Source: Bacteroidales bacterium (GTDB lineage: Bacteria; Bacteroidota; Bacteroidia; Bacteroidales; UBA3663). From it: DNA of 64,000 nt. This document shows positions 7,654-18,943 of the stretch, piece by piece; position 1 is the first letter of the stretch, and each line of letters opens with the position of its first letter. The notes under the pieces are model-generated. The model had not been told where the DNA came from. It searched no databases and worked only from the letters and a program-made list of their open reading frames with translations. The stretch is taken from contig SFEH01000005.1 in NCBI GenBank assembly GCA_004557315.1, positions 7,600 through 71,599 on the forward strand, written 5' to 3'. Position numbers and translations under genes: made by a program.

Positions 7654-9546
7654 TCACCTGCCCATCAGGACGAGCAGTATGTTGATGTCGGCAGGTGAAA
7701 TGCCTGGGATTCTCGATGCCTGTCCGATGGTCTCTGGGCGAATCTTCGAGAGTTTCTGTCGAGCCTCTATCGTGAGTTGCATAAGCGAATTGTAGTCGAT
7801 GGTCTTTGGCAATTTGATGTTCTCGAGTCGCTGAAGCTTGTCGGCTATCATGCGTTCGCGGTCGATGTAGCCCGCATACTTGATGCGTATCTCTGTTGCC
7901 TCGATGATCTCTTCGCGTCGGTTAGGGATTGAGTCGAGCAGTTCCTTCAACTCTGGAATGTATTCGGCAAGCAGGAGGATTGAGAGCTGTGGGCGATTGA
8001 CGAGCGAGATGAGTCGGCAGCCTTCCTTGAGTGGAGTCTCGTTGAGTGCGACAAGAGTGTCGTTGAACGAAAGTTTCACGTGGAACAATTCGCAGAAGCT
8101 GATGATCTTCTCGATCCATTCTTTCTTCTCGACCATCAGGTCGTAGCGTTGCTGGTCGGCAAGTCCGATGGCATAGCCTCGCGGAGTGAGACGCATGTCG
8201 GCATCGTCCTGTCGGAGAAGGATGCGGTATTCGGCACGGCTCGTGAACATGCGGTATGGCTCATCGACACCCTTGGTCACAAGGTCGTCGATAAGGACGC
8301 CGATGTACGACTCGTCGCGACCCAGTGTGAAAGGCTCCTTGCCCTGTACTCGCAGGCAGGCATTGATACCGGCCACCAAGCCTTGTCCGCCTGCTTCCTC
8401 ATAACCCGTCGTGCCGTTGATCTGTCCTGCGAAATATAGATTATCGACAAGCTTCGTTTCAAGAGTGTGCAGAAGCTGGGTTGGGTCGAAGAAGTCGTAT
8501 TCGATGGCATAGCCAGGGCGGAAAGCCCTGGCATTGGCGAGAGCAGGTATCTTGTGGAGAGCCTCCATCTGAATGTCGATAGGAAGCGATGACGAGAAGC
8601 CATTGAGATAATACTCCTGGGTGTCGTTGCCTTCGGGCTCGAGAAAGAGCAAGTGATGATCCTTGTCGGCAAACGTCACTATCTTGGTCTCGATGCTCGG
8701 ACAGTAGCGAGGGCCTATGCTTTGGATCTGTCCGTTGTAGAGCGGAGAGTCGGGCAAGCCTCTTCGAAGTATGTCATGAACCTCCTCGTTGGTCTGAATT
8801 GTCCAGCATGGCATCTGCTGAAGCGACTTATGTGCTTGATAATCAAGGAAGGAGAACTTATGAAAATCCATTTCTCCATCCTGTCGTTCGGCTTTGCTGA
8901 AGTCGATTGTCTTGCCGTCGATGCGTACGGGTGTCCCTGTTTTCATGCGTGAAGTGCTGAATCCCAGTGCTTTAAGCTGTTCTGTTAGCCCATAGCTGGC
9001 AGGTTCGCCCACTCGTCCGCCCTCAATCATGGTTCGTCCGATGTGCATCAGACCATTGAGGAAGGTGCCGGCTGTGAGCACGACTGTCTTGGCATTGAAC
9101 TGCACGCCCATCTGCGTGACAGCACCCGTGACTTTGAGTTTCTGCTCCTCCCCTACCCTCTCGAAGAGGAACTCGCTGACAGTGTCCTGCCAGATTGAGA
9201 GGTTGGGGGTATTCTCGAGCACCTTGCGCCAAGCCCAGATGAACTTGCCGCGGTCGGACTGTGAACGAGGGCTCCACATGGCAGGACCCTTTGAGCGGTT
9301 GAGCATGCGGAACTGGATGGAGGTCTCATCGGTGATCTCTCCCATCTTTCCGCCAAGGGCATCGATCTCTCGGACGATCTGTCCCTTTGCTATTCCTCCC
9401 ACTGCGGGATTGCAGCTCATCTGTCCGATCTTGTTCATGTCCATTGTGATGAGGCAGGTGCTTGCTCCCATGCGGGCAGCAGCATGAGCTGCCTCGCATC
9501 CGGCATGTCCTGCGCCGATCACCAATACGTCATAGTCGAAAGTCAT
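7654..9546 (-). CDS. mnmG: tRNA U34 5-carboxymethylaminomethyl modification enzyme MnmG (GidA)
   Basis: 630 residues from MTFDYDVLVIGAGHAGCE; the 60 residues the frame offers upstream overlap ybeY in another frame and are rejected. FAD-binding partner of MnmE in modifying the wobble uridine of some tRNAs. Visible: the N-terminal dinucleotide-binding GAGHAGCEAA, the family signature NRSKGPAMWSPRSQSDR, a second GxG motif near GYEEAGGQGLVAGINA, and the C-terminal helical domain. mnmG is often close to the origin and parAB in bacteria, which fits the parS-like sites here, one of them inside this gene (8072-8087). Confidence 0.96.
   Translation of the reverse strand: MTFDYDVLVIGAGHAGCEAAHAAARMGASTCLITMDMNKIGQMSCNPAVGGIAKGQIVREIDALGGKMGEITDETSIQFRMLNRSKGPAMWSPRSQSDRGKFIWAWRKVLENTPNLSIWQDTVSEFLFERVGEEQKLKVTGAVTQMGVQFNAKTVVLTAGTFLNGLMHIGRTMIEGGRVGEPASYGLTEQLKALGFSTSRMKTGTPVRIDGKTIDFSKAERQDGEMDFHKFSFLDYQAHKSLQQMPCWTIQTNEEVHDILRRGLPDSPLYNGQIQSIGPRYCPSIETKIVTFADKDHHLLFLEPEGNDTQEYYLNGFSSSLPIDIQMEALHKIPALANARAFRPGYAIEYDFFDPTQLLHTLETKLVDNLYFAGQINGTTGYEEAGGQGLVAGINACLRVQGKEPFTLGRDESYIGVLIDDLVTKGVDEPYRMFTSRAEYRILLRQDDADMRLTPRGYAIGLADQQRYDLMVEKKEWIEKIISFCELFHVKLSFNDTLVALNETPLKEGCRLISLVNRPQLSILLLAEYIPELKELLDSIPNRREEIIEATEIRIKYAGYIDRERMIADKLQRLENIKLPKTIDYNSLMQLTIEARQKLSKIRPETIGQASRIPGISPADINILLVLMGR
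8072..8087. promoter_or_regulatory. parS: parS-like site 5 (one mismatch)
   Basis: AGTTTCACGTGGAACA, one mismatch (first base) to the perfect site at 3905. Inside mnmG, where the reverse complement encodes LFHVKL. Confidence 0.7.
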
Positions 9547-9625
9547 TTCTGTAAATCTGTTTTTTTTCTTTAGCCAAAATTGTAAACTGACCTTTTTGTG
9601 AGAGAATGTCGTTCCCGACTTTTGT

Positions 9626-10045
9626 TTATGCAGGCAGAAGTGCCAAAGCCTTTTCCTCTTCGGCTTCCATGATCTCTCTCTCGCCCGGGCCCTTGTCGTT
9701 GATGCCGCAAAGGTGGAGGATGCCATGGATGATCACTCGGTGCAGTTCGCGTTCGTAAGGCTGCTCAAACTGTTCGGCATTGGTGCGCACGGTGTCGAGA
9801 CTGATGAAGAGGTCGCCTGATATCTTGTTGCCCTCGGTGTAGTCGAACGTGATGATGTCGGTGTAGTAATCGTGCTGGAGGTACTGACGATTCACCTCAA
9901 GTATCTTCTCGTCGTCGCAGAAGATATAGGCTATGGCACCCACACGCTTGCCGTGCAGCTCTGCCACCTGCTTGACCCAGTTCCTGATGTCGGTCTTGTT
10001 GATTGAAGGCATTTCTGAACCTTCGTTGTAAAATGATACTGCCAT
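9626..10045 (-). CDS. ybeY: Endoribonuclease YbeY (16S rRNA maturation)
   Basis: 139 residues. YbeY is a zinc-dependent RNase in 16S rRNA 3' processing and ribosome quality control. The C-terminal metal motif reads HGILHLCGINDKG: the first two His are present, while the third ligand position shows Asp/Lys, the form usual in Bacteroidota (H-x3-H-x5-D). The conserved YNxxYLQHDYYTDIITFDY region (about 70-90) is clear. First gene of a minus-strand series ybeY, mnmG, apt, uvrC. TATCTTTG at 10075-10082 is a possible -7 box. Confidence 0.92.
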   Translation of the reverse strand: MAVSFYNEGSEMPSINKTDIRNWVKQVAELHGKRVGAIAYIFCDDEKILEVNRQYLQHDYYTDIITFDYTEGNKISGDLFISLDTVRTNAEQFEQPYERELHRVIIHGILHLCGINDKGPGEREIMEAEEEKALALLPA

Positions 10046-10174
10046 AAAATGTAGAGTTTCTTAAATTTTTATTGCAAAGATAAATAATTAATGTATGAAT
10101 TGAACAATGATTGGCTAAAAACTCGCACTTATTATTCTTTTTTTCTACAAATAAACAATTTTACGCTCAAAAAG

Positions 10175-10205
10175 TTTGTTATGAAAAAATTTAAAACTAT
10201 ATTTG
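10175..10205 (+). promoter_or_regulatory. Promoter of the ATP synthase operon
   Basis: TTTG (10175-10178), 19-bp spacer, TATATTTG (10198-10205): an ideal Bacteroidota -33/-7 pair 87 bp upstream of atpD. Confidence 0.75.
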
Positions 10206-10214
10206 CGAAGCTAA

Positions 10215-11813
<1,599 letters not shown>

Positions 11814-11876
11814 TAAGCTCTCTGCGTGATTGATAATTGATAATAATAATCGGTAACTATTAATTATCTATTAATT

Positions 11877-12116
11877 ATGTTGAAGCTTATTATCTATAGT
11901 CCAGAAAAGACCGTGTTTGAGGGAGAAGTGTCGCTTTGCGAGGTTCCTGGCAAGAAGGGTCGTTTCGTGATTCTTCAGGATCATGACTCGATTATCTCTA
12001 CGCTACAGCCTGGAAATATTCGTTATGTGGTTGACGGAGAGGAAATTCTGCAACCCGTAACATCGGGCTATGTCGAGGTGCACAATAATGTCATCTCTGC
12101 TTGCGTACATCTATGA
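11877..12116 (+). CDS. atpC: F1F0 ATP synthase subunit epsilon (short form)
   Basis: 79 residues: only the N-terminal beta-sandwich domain (LKLIIYSPEKTVFEGEV ... GYVEVHNNVISACV). The C-terminal helical hairpin that inhibits ATP hydrolysis in E. coli and Bacillus is absent, as is usual in this phylum, so regulation by epsilon is presumably reduced. Its TGA overlaps the ATG of the next gene. Confidence 0.93.
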   Translation: MLKLIIYSPEKTVFEGEVSLCEVPGKKGRFVILQDHDSIISTLQPGNIRYVVDGEEILQPVTSGYVEVHNNVISACVHL

Positions 12117-12388
12117 ACTGGATTGTGGTGCTGATTATTGCGACTGTCGTTGTCGAAGCAGCAATAATCTGGTTCTATCGATGGGTGCAGGCTAATGCGC
12201 CAGAGCAAGGCCTGTGGGTGATACTTGGCTCGAAGGTGGTGAAGCTTCTGCTTGCCGTTGTCGCAATAGTGGCAGTATATGCTCTTGCCGATGGCATCGA
12301 CATCAAGCATTTCAGCATCGGCGTAATAGCAGCCTATCTGGTTTCCTTGTTATTTGAAACAGTATTCTTTCTCAAAAAGAAGAAATAA
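12113..12388 (+). CDS. AtpI-like small membrane protein of the ATP synthase operon
   Basis: 91 residues from MNWIVVLIIATVVVEAA, translationally coupled to atpC by an ATGA overlap. Three membrane helices (about 2-22, 38-60 and 66-86) and a lysine-rich tail. Position between epsilon and subunit a, plus size, match the AtpI-like protein found here in Bacteroidota, thought to help assemble the c-ring. Sequence alone is weakly diagnostic. Confidence 0.75.
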   Translation: MNWIVVLIIATVVVEAAIIWFYRWVQANAPEQGLWVILGSKVVKLLLAVVAIVAVYALADGIDIKHFSIGVIAAYLVSLLFETVFFLKKKK

Positions 12389-12397
12389 CTAACAATT

Positions 12398-13501
12398 ATG
12401 AATATTAGAAATAAGGCCTGGATGTCTTTTCTTTCAATGATGCTGGCTGTGAGCATGCTCCTCTCCCCTACTGCCGCCATGGCTCAGGAGGGAGAAAGTC
12501 ATGCAGAGCAGGAAGAGTCGTCAAAGATTGACATGACTTCCCTTATCCTTGACCATATCAGCGACTCATACGAGTGGCATTTCTGCGGTGAAGGTGAGAA
12601 TGCCGTGGCTATTCCATTGCCAGTATTTGTCTATTCGAAGGTGCGTGGCGAGTGGTTCTTCTTCAGCTTCAAGCATATCGAAGAGGCTGAACACCATCAC
12701 ACTACCTATGAGGGCTTCAAGCTTGCAGAGGAAGGTGAGGCAAATGAAGGCAAGATTGTCGAACTGAACCCAGCAACAGGCGAATGGGAGCGTCCGCTCG
12801 ACCTCTCGCTCACCAAGAATGCGGTGGGACTGTTCCTCAACAGCATCATTCTCATCTGTATCGTCATGTATTGTGCCAACTGGTATAAGAAAAAGAAGCC
12901 TGAAGATACTGCTCCAAAGGGCTTTGTCGGCTTGATTGAGATGATGGTGTCGATGGTCTATAACGACATTATCAAGGCAAATATCCCACAGCACGTACAG
13001 CGTTATTCGGGTTATCTGCTTTGCGCCTTCTTCTTCATCTTCCTGACCAATCTCATTGGTTTGATCCCAGGTTCCGCCAATCTCACAGGAAACATCGCTA
13101 TCACTTGTGTATTAGCATGTTGCACCTTCCTTTTTACCAATATCGGTGGTAACAAGGAATACTGGAAAGAGATATTCTGGGCCGACGGAATGCCAACATG
13201 GCTGAAGCCAATTATGGCAGTCATCGAGTTCTTTGGACTCTTCACTAAGCCAGTCGCACTCATGATCCGTCTCTTTGCCAACATCATGGCAGGTCATGCT
13301 GCACTCTTGGCGTTGATAGGCGTTATCTTCATCACAGCCCAGATTGGAGCTGCGATTAATGGCATCATGACTCCTTTGGCAGTGTTCTTTGCAATCTTCC
13401 TTGATTGCCTCGAACTCCTCGTTGCCTTCATTCAGGCATACGTCTTCACAATGCTTTCGGCAGTGTTCATCGGACTGTCAGTGCCGAAACATCATCATTG
13501 A
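12398..13501 (+). CDS. atpB: F1F0 ATP synthase subunit a
   Basis: 367 residues, about 100 longer than E. coli AtpB. The extra N-terminus is a signal-peptide-like segment (MLAVSMLLSPTAAMAQ) and an acidic exported region of about 90 residues, a known Bacteroidota feature. The channel core is intact, with the essential Arg in ALMIRLFANIMAGH (about 288-301) and the C-terminal LVAFIQAYVFTMLSAVFIG. Forms the proton path with the c-ring. Confidence 0.96.
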   Translation: MNIRNKAWMSFLSMMLAVSMLLSPTAAMAQEGESHAEQEESSKIDMTSLILDHISDSYEWHFCGEGENAVAIPLPVFVYSKVRGEWFFFSFKHIEEAEHHHTTYEGFKLAEEGEANEGKIVELNPATGEWERPLDLSLTKNAVGLFLNSIILICIVMYCANWYKKKKPEDTAPKGFVGLIEMMVSMVYNDIIKANIPQHVQRYSGYLLCAFFFIFLTNLIGLIPGSANLTGNIAITCVLACCTFLFTNIGGNKEYWKEIFWADGMPTWLKPIMAVIEFFGLFTKPVALMIRLFANIMAGHAALLALIGVIFITAQIGAAINGIMTPLAVFFAIFLDCLELLVAFIQAYVFTMLSAVFIGLSVPKHHH

Positions 13502-13546
13502 TATTAATCAGAAACAATAAATAATAACACTTAAAATTTTACAACT

Positions 13547-13777
13547 ATGCTTTTGGAAATTCTTTCTACACAGGGTGCAGCCGCAATTGGCGCAGGTATC
13601 GTAGCAATCGGTGCAGGTCTTGGTCTTGGCAAGATCGGTTCAGCTGCAATGGACGCAATGGCTCGTCAGCCAGAGGCAATCAGCAAGATTCAGACTCCTA
13701 TGATCATCATCGGCGCTCTCGTTGAAGGTGTATCACTTATCGGTGTCGTTGCTTGTCTTCTCGGCGTTCTCGCATAA
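13547..13777 (+). CDS. atpE: F1F0 ATP synthase subunit c
   Basis: 76-residue hairpin of two membrane helices joined by the polar loop MARQPEA. The ion-binding Glu lies in helix 2 in GALVEGVSLIG (about residue 59). The extra ligands of sodium-type rings are not evident, so protons are the likely coupling ion. Glycine-rich GAGIVAIGAGLGLG packing motif in helix 1. Confidence 0.97.
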   Translation: MLLEILSTQGAAAIGAGIVAIGAGLGLGKIGSAAMDAMARQPEAISKIQTPMIIIGALVEGVSLIGVVACLLGVLA

Positions 13778-13857
13778 GTATAAACATATCTGCAAGTTGC
13801 CGTAACAGTCAAATGGCTTGTAATTAGCAATTTGCGTTTAATTATCACATAGCATAT

Positions 13858-14352
13858 ATGTCATTGTTAACTCCCGAAATAGGACTTCTTTTCTGGATGA
13901 TCGTCGCTTTCGGCGTGGTCTTCTTTGTGCTTGCGAAGTTCGGTTTCCCAATCATCACCCAGATGGTTGACGAACGCAAGAAGTACATTGACGAGTCGCT
14001 TGAGGCTGCTCGCGAGGCCAACGAGAAACTGGCAAAGATTCAGGAAGAGAGTGCCGCAATGCTTAAGCAGGCCCAGGAAAAGCAAAGCCAGATACTGGCC
14101 GAGGCAATGGAGATGCGTAAGCAGATTGTCGAGAAAGCAGAGACAGAAGCGACTGCTGCAGGCCAGAAGATTATATCTGAAGCCCGCCAGCAGATCCAGG
14201 CAGAGAAGGAAGATGCCATCCGCGACATCCGTCGTCAGGTAGGCGAACTCTCTGTGCAGGTTGCCGAGAAGGTGCTTCGTCAGACCCTTTCGACCGACAA
14301 GGAACAAATGGCAATGATCGACCGTATGCTCGATGAGTTAGAAACCAAATAA
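13858..14352 (+). CDS. atpF: F1F0 ATP synthase subunit b
   Basis: 164 residues: one N-terminal membrane helix (about 5-27), then a long charged helix ([20 protein letters not shown] onward) forming the peripheral stalk dimer. Nine bases separate it from atpH, which supports coupled expression. Confidence 0.95.
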   Translation: MSLLTPEIGLLFWMIVAFGVVFFVLAKFGFPIITQMVDERKKYIDESLEAAREANEKLAKIQEESAAMLKQAQEKQSQILAEAMEMRKQIVEKAETEATAAGQKIISEARQQIQAEKEDAIRDIRRQVGELSVQVAEKVLRQTLSTDKEQMAMIDRMLDELETK

Positions 14353-14360
14353 TATCAGAC

Positions 14361-14921
14361 ATGGATATTGGAGTAATCGCCAAACGTTATGCCAAGGCAC
14401 TGTTGCTCTTTGCACAGGAGCAGAAGGCTGAAGACACTGTCTATCAGGAGGTTCTTCAGTTTATCGACTCGTATGGCAAGGTGGAGCAGTTGGCTACCGT
14501 ACTGGGAAACCCTCTTTTGCCAGCTGAGCAGAAAGAGCAGGTTATCTGCCAGGCAGCATCAATCGAGGTGAGCCCAGTCTTCCGGAAATTTGCAACTTTG
14601 GTTGTCGCTCATCGTCGAGAGTCGTTCATGCTCTTCATCGCCTATAGTTATGTTTCTCTCTATCGTGAGCTGAAGCATATCAGCATTGGCAAGCTCATCA
14701 CTGCCGTACCGGCAAGCGAAGCTGTTGCCAATCGTCTTGAGAAGCTCATCGAGCAGCGTTCGCAGAACTCTGTAGATGTGGTTCTTGAGACCAAGGTTGA
14801 TCCAAACATTTTAGGCGGTTTCATCTTCCAGCTCGACGACTTGCGACTCGATGCAAGTGTGTCGTCGCAGTTTGAGCAGATCAAGAAGCAATTTATTGAA
14901 AAGAACAAACGAATCATTTGA
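14361..14921 (+). CDS. atpH: F1F0 ATP synthase subunit delta
   Basis: 186 residues. OSCP/delta protein linking the b-stalk to the top of F1. N-terminal helical domain (IAKRYAKALLLFAQEQ) and the C-terminal family signature VDPNILGGFIFQLDD (about 151-165) are clear. Followed by a repeat-rich gap before atpA. Confidence 0.95.
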   Translation: MDIGVIAKRYAKALLLFAQEQKAEDTVYQEVLQFIDSYGKVEQLATVLGNPLLPAEQKEQVICQAASIEVSPVFRKFATLVVAHRRESFMLFIAYSYVSLYRELKHISIGKLITAVPASEAVANRLEKLIEQRSQNSVDVVLETKVDPNILGGFIFQLDDLRLDASVSSQFEQIKKQFIEKNKRII

Positions 14922-14929
14922 CAATTGGA

Positions 14930-15045
14930 CTATTTACGATTTTACAATTGCTTGACTACCAATGAGGTCTTTGTCGGATTGTAAATTGTCAAATGGTAAA
15001 ATAAGAGAATTGTCAAATTGTAAATTGTCAAATTGTAAGAAATCA
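14930..15045. repeat. Inverted array of short ATTGT/ACAAT repeats between atpH and atpA
   Basis: Left arm 14922-14950 holds ACAATT-type words; right arm 14979-15040 holds several copies of AATTGTAAATTGTC and AATTGTCAAATTGT. The RNA could form a long AT-rich hairpin inside the atp operon. The style matches the other short-repeat hairpins in this window (31.4, 33.3, 54.4 and 57.7 kb). It could set the relative level of downstream genes. Confidence 0.65.
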
Positions 15046-15047
15046 AT

Positions 15048-16628
15048 ATGAGTAATATCAAAGCCAGCGAAGTTAGCGAGGTGCTCCTTGAACAACTCAA
15101 GGGCATAGATACAAGCGCAAAGCTCGACGAGGTGGGCTCGGTGCTCACTGTCGGCGATGGCGTGGCTCGTATCTATGGTCTGCGCAATGCAGAGGCTAAC
15201 GAATTGTTGGAATTCGAGAATGGTGTCATGGCCATTGTCATGAACCTCGAAGAGGACAACGTGGGTGCTGTGCTTCTCGGTGGTGCTGAAAAGGTTCGCG
15301 AAGGTATGATAGTAAAACGTACCAAGCGCATCGCCTCTATTCAGGTCAATGAGAAGATGTTCGGTCGCGTTATCAACCCTCTTGGCGAGCCTCTCGACGG
15401 TATGGGTCCTATCGAAGGCACCAAGTACGAGATGCCACTTGAGCGCAAGGCTCCTGGTGTTGTGTTCCGTCAGCCTGTAAAGCAGCCTCTCCAGACCGGT
15501 CTGAAGGCTGTCGATGCAATGATCCCTATCGGACGTGGACAGCGTGAGCTTATCATCGGTGACCGTCAGACAGGTAAGACTGCCATCGCTATCGACACCA
15601 TCATCAACCAGAAGGCCAACTATGAGGCAGGCAAGCCTGTCTATTGTATCTATGTGGCTATAGGTCAGAAGGGTTCGACTGTAGCATCGCTCGTACAGAC
15701 TCTCCGTGAGAAGGGTGCAATGCCTTATACTTGCGTCGTGGCTGCTACGGCTGCCGACTCTGCGGCTCTTCAGTATTTCGCTCCTTTTGCAGGTGCAGCT
15801 ATCGGAGAGTATATCCGCGACACAGGAGGCCACGCCCTCGTTGTATATGATGACCTTTCAAAGCAGGCCGTTGCCTATCGTGAGGTTTCGTTGATCTTGC
15901 GTCGTCCTTCAGGACGAGAGGCTTACCCAGGCGATGTGTTCTATCTGCACTCTCGTCTCTTGGAGCGTGCGGCAAAGATCATTGAGCAGCAGGAGGTTGC
16001 CGAGCAGATGAATGACCTTCCAGAGTCGCTCAAGGGTAAGGTAAAGGCTGGTGGTTCGCTCACAGCCCTCCCTATCATCGAGACACAGGCTGGTGACGTT
16101 TCTGCTTATATCCCAACCAACGTTATCTCAATCACCGATGGACAGATCTTCCTTGAGACCGACCTCTTCAACCAGGGCTTCCGTCCTGCCATCAACGTAG
16201 GTATCTCGGTATCTCGTGTAGGTGGTTCGGCTCAGGTCAAGTCGATGAAGAAGGTGGCAGGTACGCTCAAGATCGACCAGGCACAGTATCGCGAGCTTGA
16301 GGCTTTCTCGAAGTTCTCGAGCGATATGGATGCGGTGACTGCTATGGCTATCGACCGTGGACGCAAGAACAACAAGCTCCTCATCCAGCCACAGTATTGC
16401 CCAATGCCTGTAGGTGAACAGATTGCCATCCTCTATTGCGGTACAAAGGGCTTGATGGCCAAGCTTTCGGTTGATCAGGTTCCAGAGTTCCAGGACAAGT
16501 TCCTCTCATTGCTCCGTGCCGCTCATCAGGAAGACGTCATCGCTCCTCTTGCAGCAGGTAAGATCGACGATAACATCACGGGCATTATCACAGAGATTGC
16601 AGCCAACATCTGCACTGAAATGTTGTAA
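15048..16628 (+). CDS. atpA: F1F0 ATP synthase subunit alpha
   Basis: 526 residues, full length. Non-catalytic nucleotide-binding F1 subunit. Walker A GDRQTGKT (about 172-179), the [20 protein letters not shown] region and the alpha-subunit arginine finger region [14 protein letters not shown] are present. Follows atpH after the repeat array and precedes atpG by 20 bp. Confidence 0.98.
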   Translation: MSNIKASEVSEVLLEQLKGIDTSAKLDEVGSVLTVGDGVARIYGLRNAEANELLEFENGVMAIVMNLEEDNVGAVLLGGAEKVREGMIVKRTKRIASIQVNEKMFGRVINPLGEPLDGMGPIEGTKYEMPLERKAPGVVFRQPVKQPLQTGLKAVDAMIPIGRGQRELIIGDRQTGKTAIAIDTIINQKANYEAGKPVYCIYVAIGQKGSTVASLVQTLREKGAMPYTCVVAATAADSAALQYFAPFAGAAIGEYIRDTGGHALVVYDDLSKQAVAYREVSLILRRPSGREAYPGDVFYLHSRLLERAAKIIEQQEVAEQMNDLPESLKGKVKAGGSLTALPIIETQAGDVSAYIPTNVISITDGQIFLETDLFNQGFRPAINVGISVSRVGGSAQVKSMKKVAGTLKIDQAQYRELEAFSKFSSDMDAVTAMAIDRGRKNNKLLIQPQYCPMPVGEQIAILYCGTKGLMAKLSVDQVPEFQDKFLSLLRAAHQEDVIAPLAAGKIDDNITGIITEIAANICTEML

Positions 16629-16648
16629 TCAAAATATACATTTGAACA

Positions 16649-17521
16649 ATGGCTTCATTAAAAGAAATCAAAGGACGCATCGGCTCGGTCGAAGGAACGC
16701 TCAAGATCACTTCGGCAATGAAGATGGTGGCTTCGGCAAAGCTTCACAAGGCACAGGGTGCCATAGAAAGCATGCTGCCTTATGACCGCCAGCTACATAA
16801 GATCATGGTGAGTCTTTTGAGCGGTGATGCAAAGGTCACGACACCTCTTTGCCAGCCCCACGACAAGATAAAGCGCGTTGCCATCGTTGCCATAGCCTCA
16901 AACAGCTCGCTCTGTGGCGGTTATAACAGCAATGTGGTGCGTCATGCTACGGCTGTCATCAACGAGTACGGCAAGGATATTCCTGGCGAAGCCATCGACT
17001 GTTATGTCATCGGACGAAAGCTCGACCAGTCGCTCGGTAAGCTCAAGGGCTTCAACCAGATACGCGATTATGTCGAAAAGGGCGATAACCCGACTTTTGC
17101 TACAGCACAGGCTCTTGCTACTCGCCTCATGAACGATTATATCGCAGGAAAGATTGATCGTGTTGAGCTCGTCTATATGCATTTCAAGAATACGGCAAGT
17201 CAGATTGCAACCCGAGAGGTGTTCCTGCCAGTTCCGCTTGAAACTGGTGGCGAGGCTGCTGTCTCGACTTCGGGCTACATCATCGAGCCAACCCCCTCGG
17301 AGGTGCTCAATGAACTCATTCCCGATGCTCTCTGCATGAAGATCTTCACTGTAATGCTCGATGCACAGGCTGCTGAACATGCAGCTCGTACGGTGGCTAT
17401 GCAGACAGCAACCGACAATGCCAACGACCTGCTCGACGAACTCCGTATTCAGTATAACAAGGGTCGTCAGGCTGCTATTACTGCCGAATTGCTCGATATC
17501 GTGGGCGGTTCTATGCATTAA
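16649..17521 (+). CDS. atpG: F1F0 ATP synthase subunit gamma
   Basis: 290 residues. Central rotor shaft. N-terminal KGRIGSVEGTLKITSAMKMVASAKL and C-terminal ATDNANDLLDELRIQYNKGRQAAITAELLDI coiled-coil signatures are clear. Last gene of the atp operon; a strong terminator follows. Confidence 0.97.
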   Translation: MASLKEIKGRIGSVEGTLKITSAMKMVASAKLHKAQGAIESMLPYDRQLHKIMVSLLSGDAKVTTPLCQPHDKIKRVAIVAIASNSSLCGGYNSNVVRHATAVINEYGKDIPGEAIDCYVIGRKLDQSLGKLKGFNQIRDYVEKGDNPTFATAQALATRLMNDYIAGKIDRVELVYMHFKNTASQIATREVFLPVPLETGGEAAVSTSGYIIEPTPSEVLNELIPDALCMKIFTVMLDAQAAEHAARTVAMQTATDNANDLLDELRIQYNKGRQAAITAELLDIVGGSMH

Positions 17522-17540
17522 TATTTGTTTCAATCAGCAT

Positions 17541-17579
17541 AAAAGACAGAATCTGAAAAGATGGATTCTGTCTTTTTTT
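17541..17579 (+). terminator. Terminator of the atp operon
   Basis: 11-bp perfect stem AAGACAGAATC/GATTCTGTCTT (17543-17553 with 17564-17574), 10-nt loop, then TTTTTT. Confidence 0.9.
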
Positions 17580-17594
17580 CAACTAATTTTGTCT

Positions 17595-18896
17595 ATGAAG
17601 AAGTTTCTATCTGTTTTGTTTGCGGCAGTTACCTTGAGTTCGGCCTTTGCTCAGCAGCAGCGTTTTGTGGGTGGCGACATCTCGCTCCTCCCCTCTTATG
17701 AGGCTGCTGGTGATGTCTATCTGTCGTATGATGGCTCGAAGATCGACGATCTCATCACCTATCTGCACGAGACTTGTGGCTGGAATGCGGCTCGCGTGCG
17801 CCTATTTGTAAATCCAGATGGCCATTCCAACGATGGCAAAAGCGAAGACCCTGCAGTGTGTCAGGATCTTGAGTATGTGGCTAATTTAGGCAAACGTATC
17901 AAGGACGCAGGAATGGCATTCCTGCTCGATTTCCATTATTCCGACACTTGGGCTGACCCATCATACCAGAAGATTCCTTCACGTTGGACAAAAGACAATG
18001 ACGAAGTGCTTGCCGATTCGGTATATCAATATACCAAGGATTGCCTGAATCAGCTCATTGCACGTGGCGCTACTCCTGATTTCGTGCAGATAGGCAATGA
18101 GATCACTTATGGCATGCTCCTGCGTAACGACAATGACAAGGTTTATCCATCACAGGACAAGTCTGAACGCTCTGCTCAGTGGAAAAGACTATCTACATTG
18201 CTCACCAAGGCATCTAAAGCCGTGCGTGAGGCTTGTTCGGGTGCAAAGATAATAGTTCATACCGAGAGGTCGGGAAAAGCCGCTGAGACGGCAAATTTCT
18301 ATGCTTATATCAGCGATGTGGATTATGACATCATTGGTCTTAGCTACTACCCTTTCTGGCATGGCGACCTCAAGGCGTTGGGTTCTACGCTCGACAAGCT
18401 TGCTGAAACACAGTCTGACAAGCAAGTGCAAATAGTTGAAACAGCCTATTATCATCAGTATTTCCCAAATGATGCCACCTATAATACGACAAGCGTCTGG
18501 CCAGCCAATGCCACTGGTCAGTATAAGTTCGTCAGTGACCTTGTGTCTGCCTTGGCCGACCGCTCACAGGTCGATGGCCTGTACTATTGGTTCCCAGAAG
18601 AATGTGGCAACGGCTATCAGAAAGAAGTTCTTAAAGGCTGGGTCAACCGTGGCTTGTGGGACGAAGTGTGGCAAGCAAAGGAACATAAGCCAATCACCAA
18701 GACCTCGGGCAAGGACGATGGTGCATTGTACATCCTTCGCGATTTCGCCAAAGGCAATGGCGCACAGTCGCTCGACCCTACCCTTTCCGATGTTCAAGAA
18801 AATTCAGTAAAGTACAATATCGCAGGTCAGCCTATCTCACAACCGACCCGAGGAGAATTGTATATCCAGAGAGGAAAGAAACGTATTGTCCGCTAA
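17595..18896 (+). CDS. Secreted GH53 endo-beta-1,4-galactanase
   Basis: 433 residues from [19 protein letters not shown], a signal peptide; the open frame upstream runs back into atpG and is not used. GH53 enzymes cut the beta-1,4-galactan side chains of pectin. Visible: [17 protein letters not shown] at the mature N-terminus, the acid/base region [11 protein letters not shown], and the nucleophile region [13 protein letters not shown]-terminal tail of about 60 residues after the barrel ends in [12 protein letters not shown], which resembles a short type IX-like sorting tail (inference). No other pectin genes are adjacent. Confidence 0.9.
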   Translation: MKKFLSVLFAAVTLSSAFAQQQRFVGGDISLLPSYEAAGDVYLSYDGSKIDDLITYLHETCGWNAARVRLFVNPDGHSNDGKSEDPAVCQDLEYVANLGKRIKDAGMAFLLDFHYSDTWADPSYQKIPSRWTKDNDEVLADSVYQYTKDCLNQLIARGATPDFVQIGNEITYGMLLRNDNDKVYPSQDKSERSAQWKRLSTLLTKASKAVREACSGAKIIVHTERSGKAAETANFYAYISDVDYDIIGLSYYPFWHGDLKALGSTLDKLAETQSDKQVQIVETAYYHQYFPNDATYNTTSVWPANATGQYKFVSDLVSALADRSQVDGLYYWFPEECGNGYQKEVLKGWVNRGLWDEVWQAKEHKPITKTSGKDDGALYILRDFAKGNGAQSLDPTLSDVQENSVKYNIAGQPISQPTRGELYIQRGKKRIVR

Positions 18897-18943
18897 TTTC
18901 CGTTATCTCCCATAAACTTCCACTAACTCCCTTTTATAAAATA

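Noticed and set aside
9547..9726. Sixty-residue N-terminal extension of MnmG
   Set aside because: Basic, low-complexity sequence overlapping the 3' end of ybeY; the flavoprotein fold starts at 9546.
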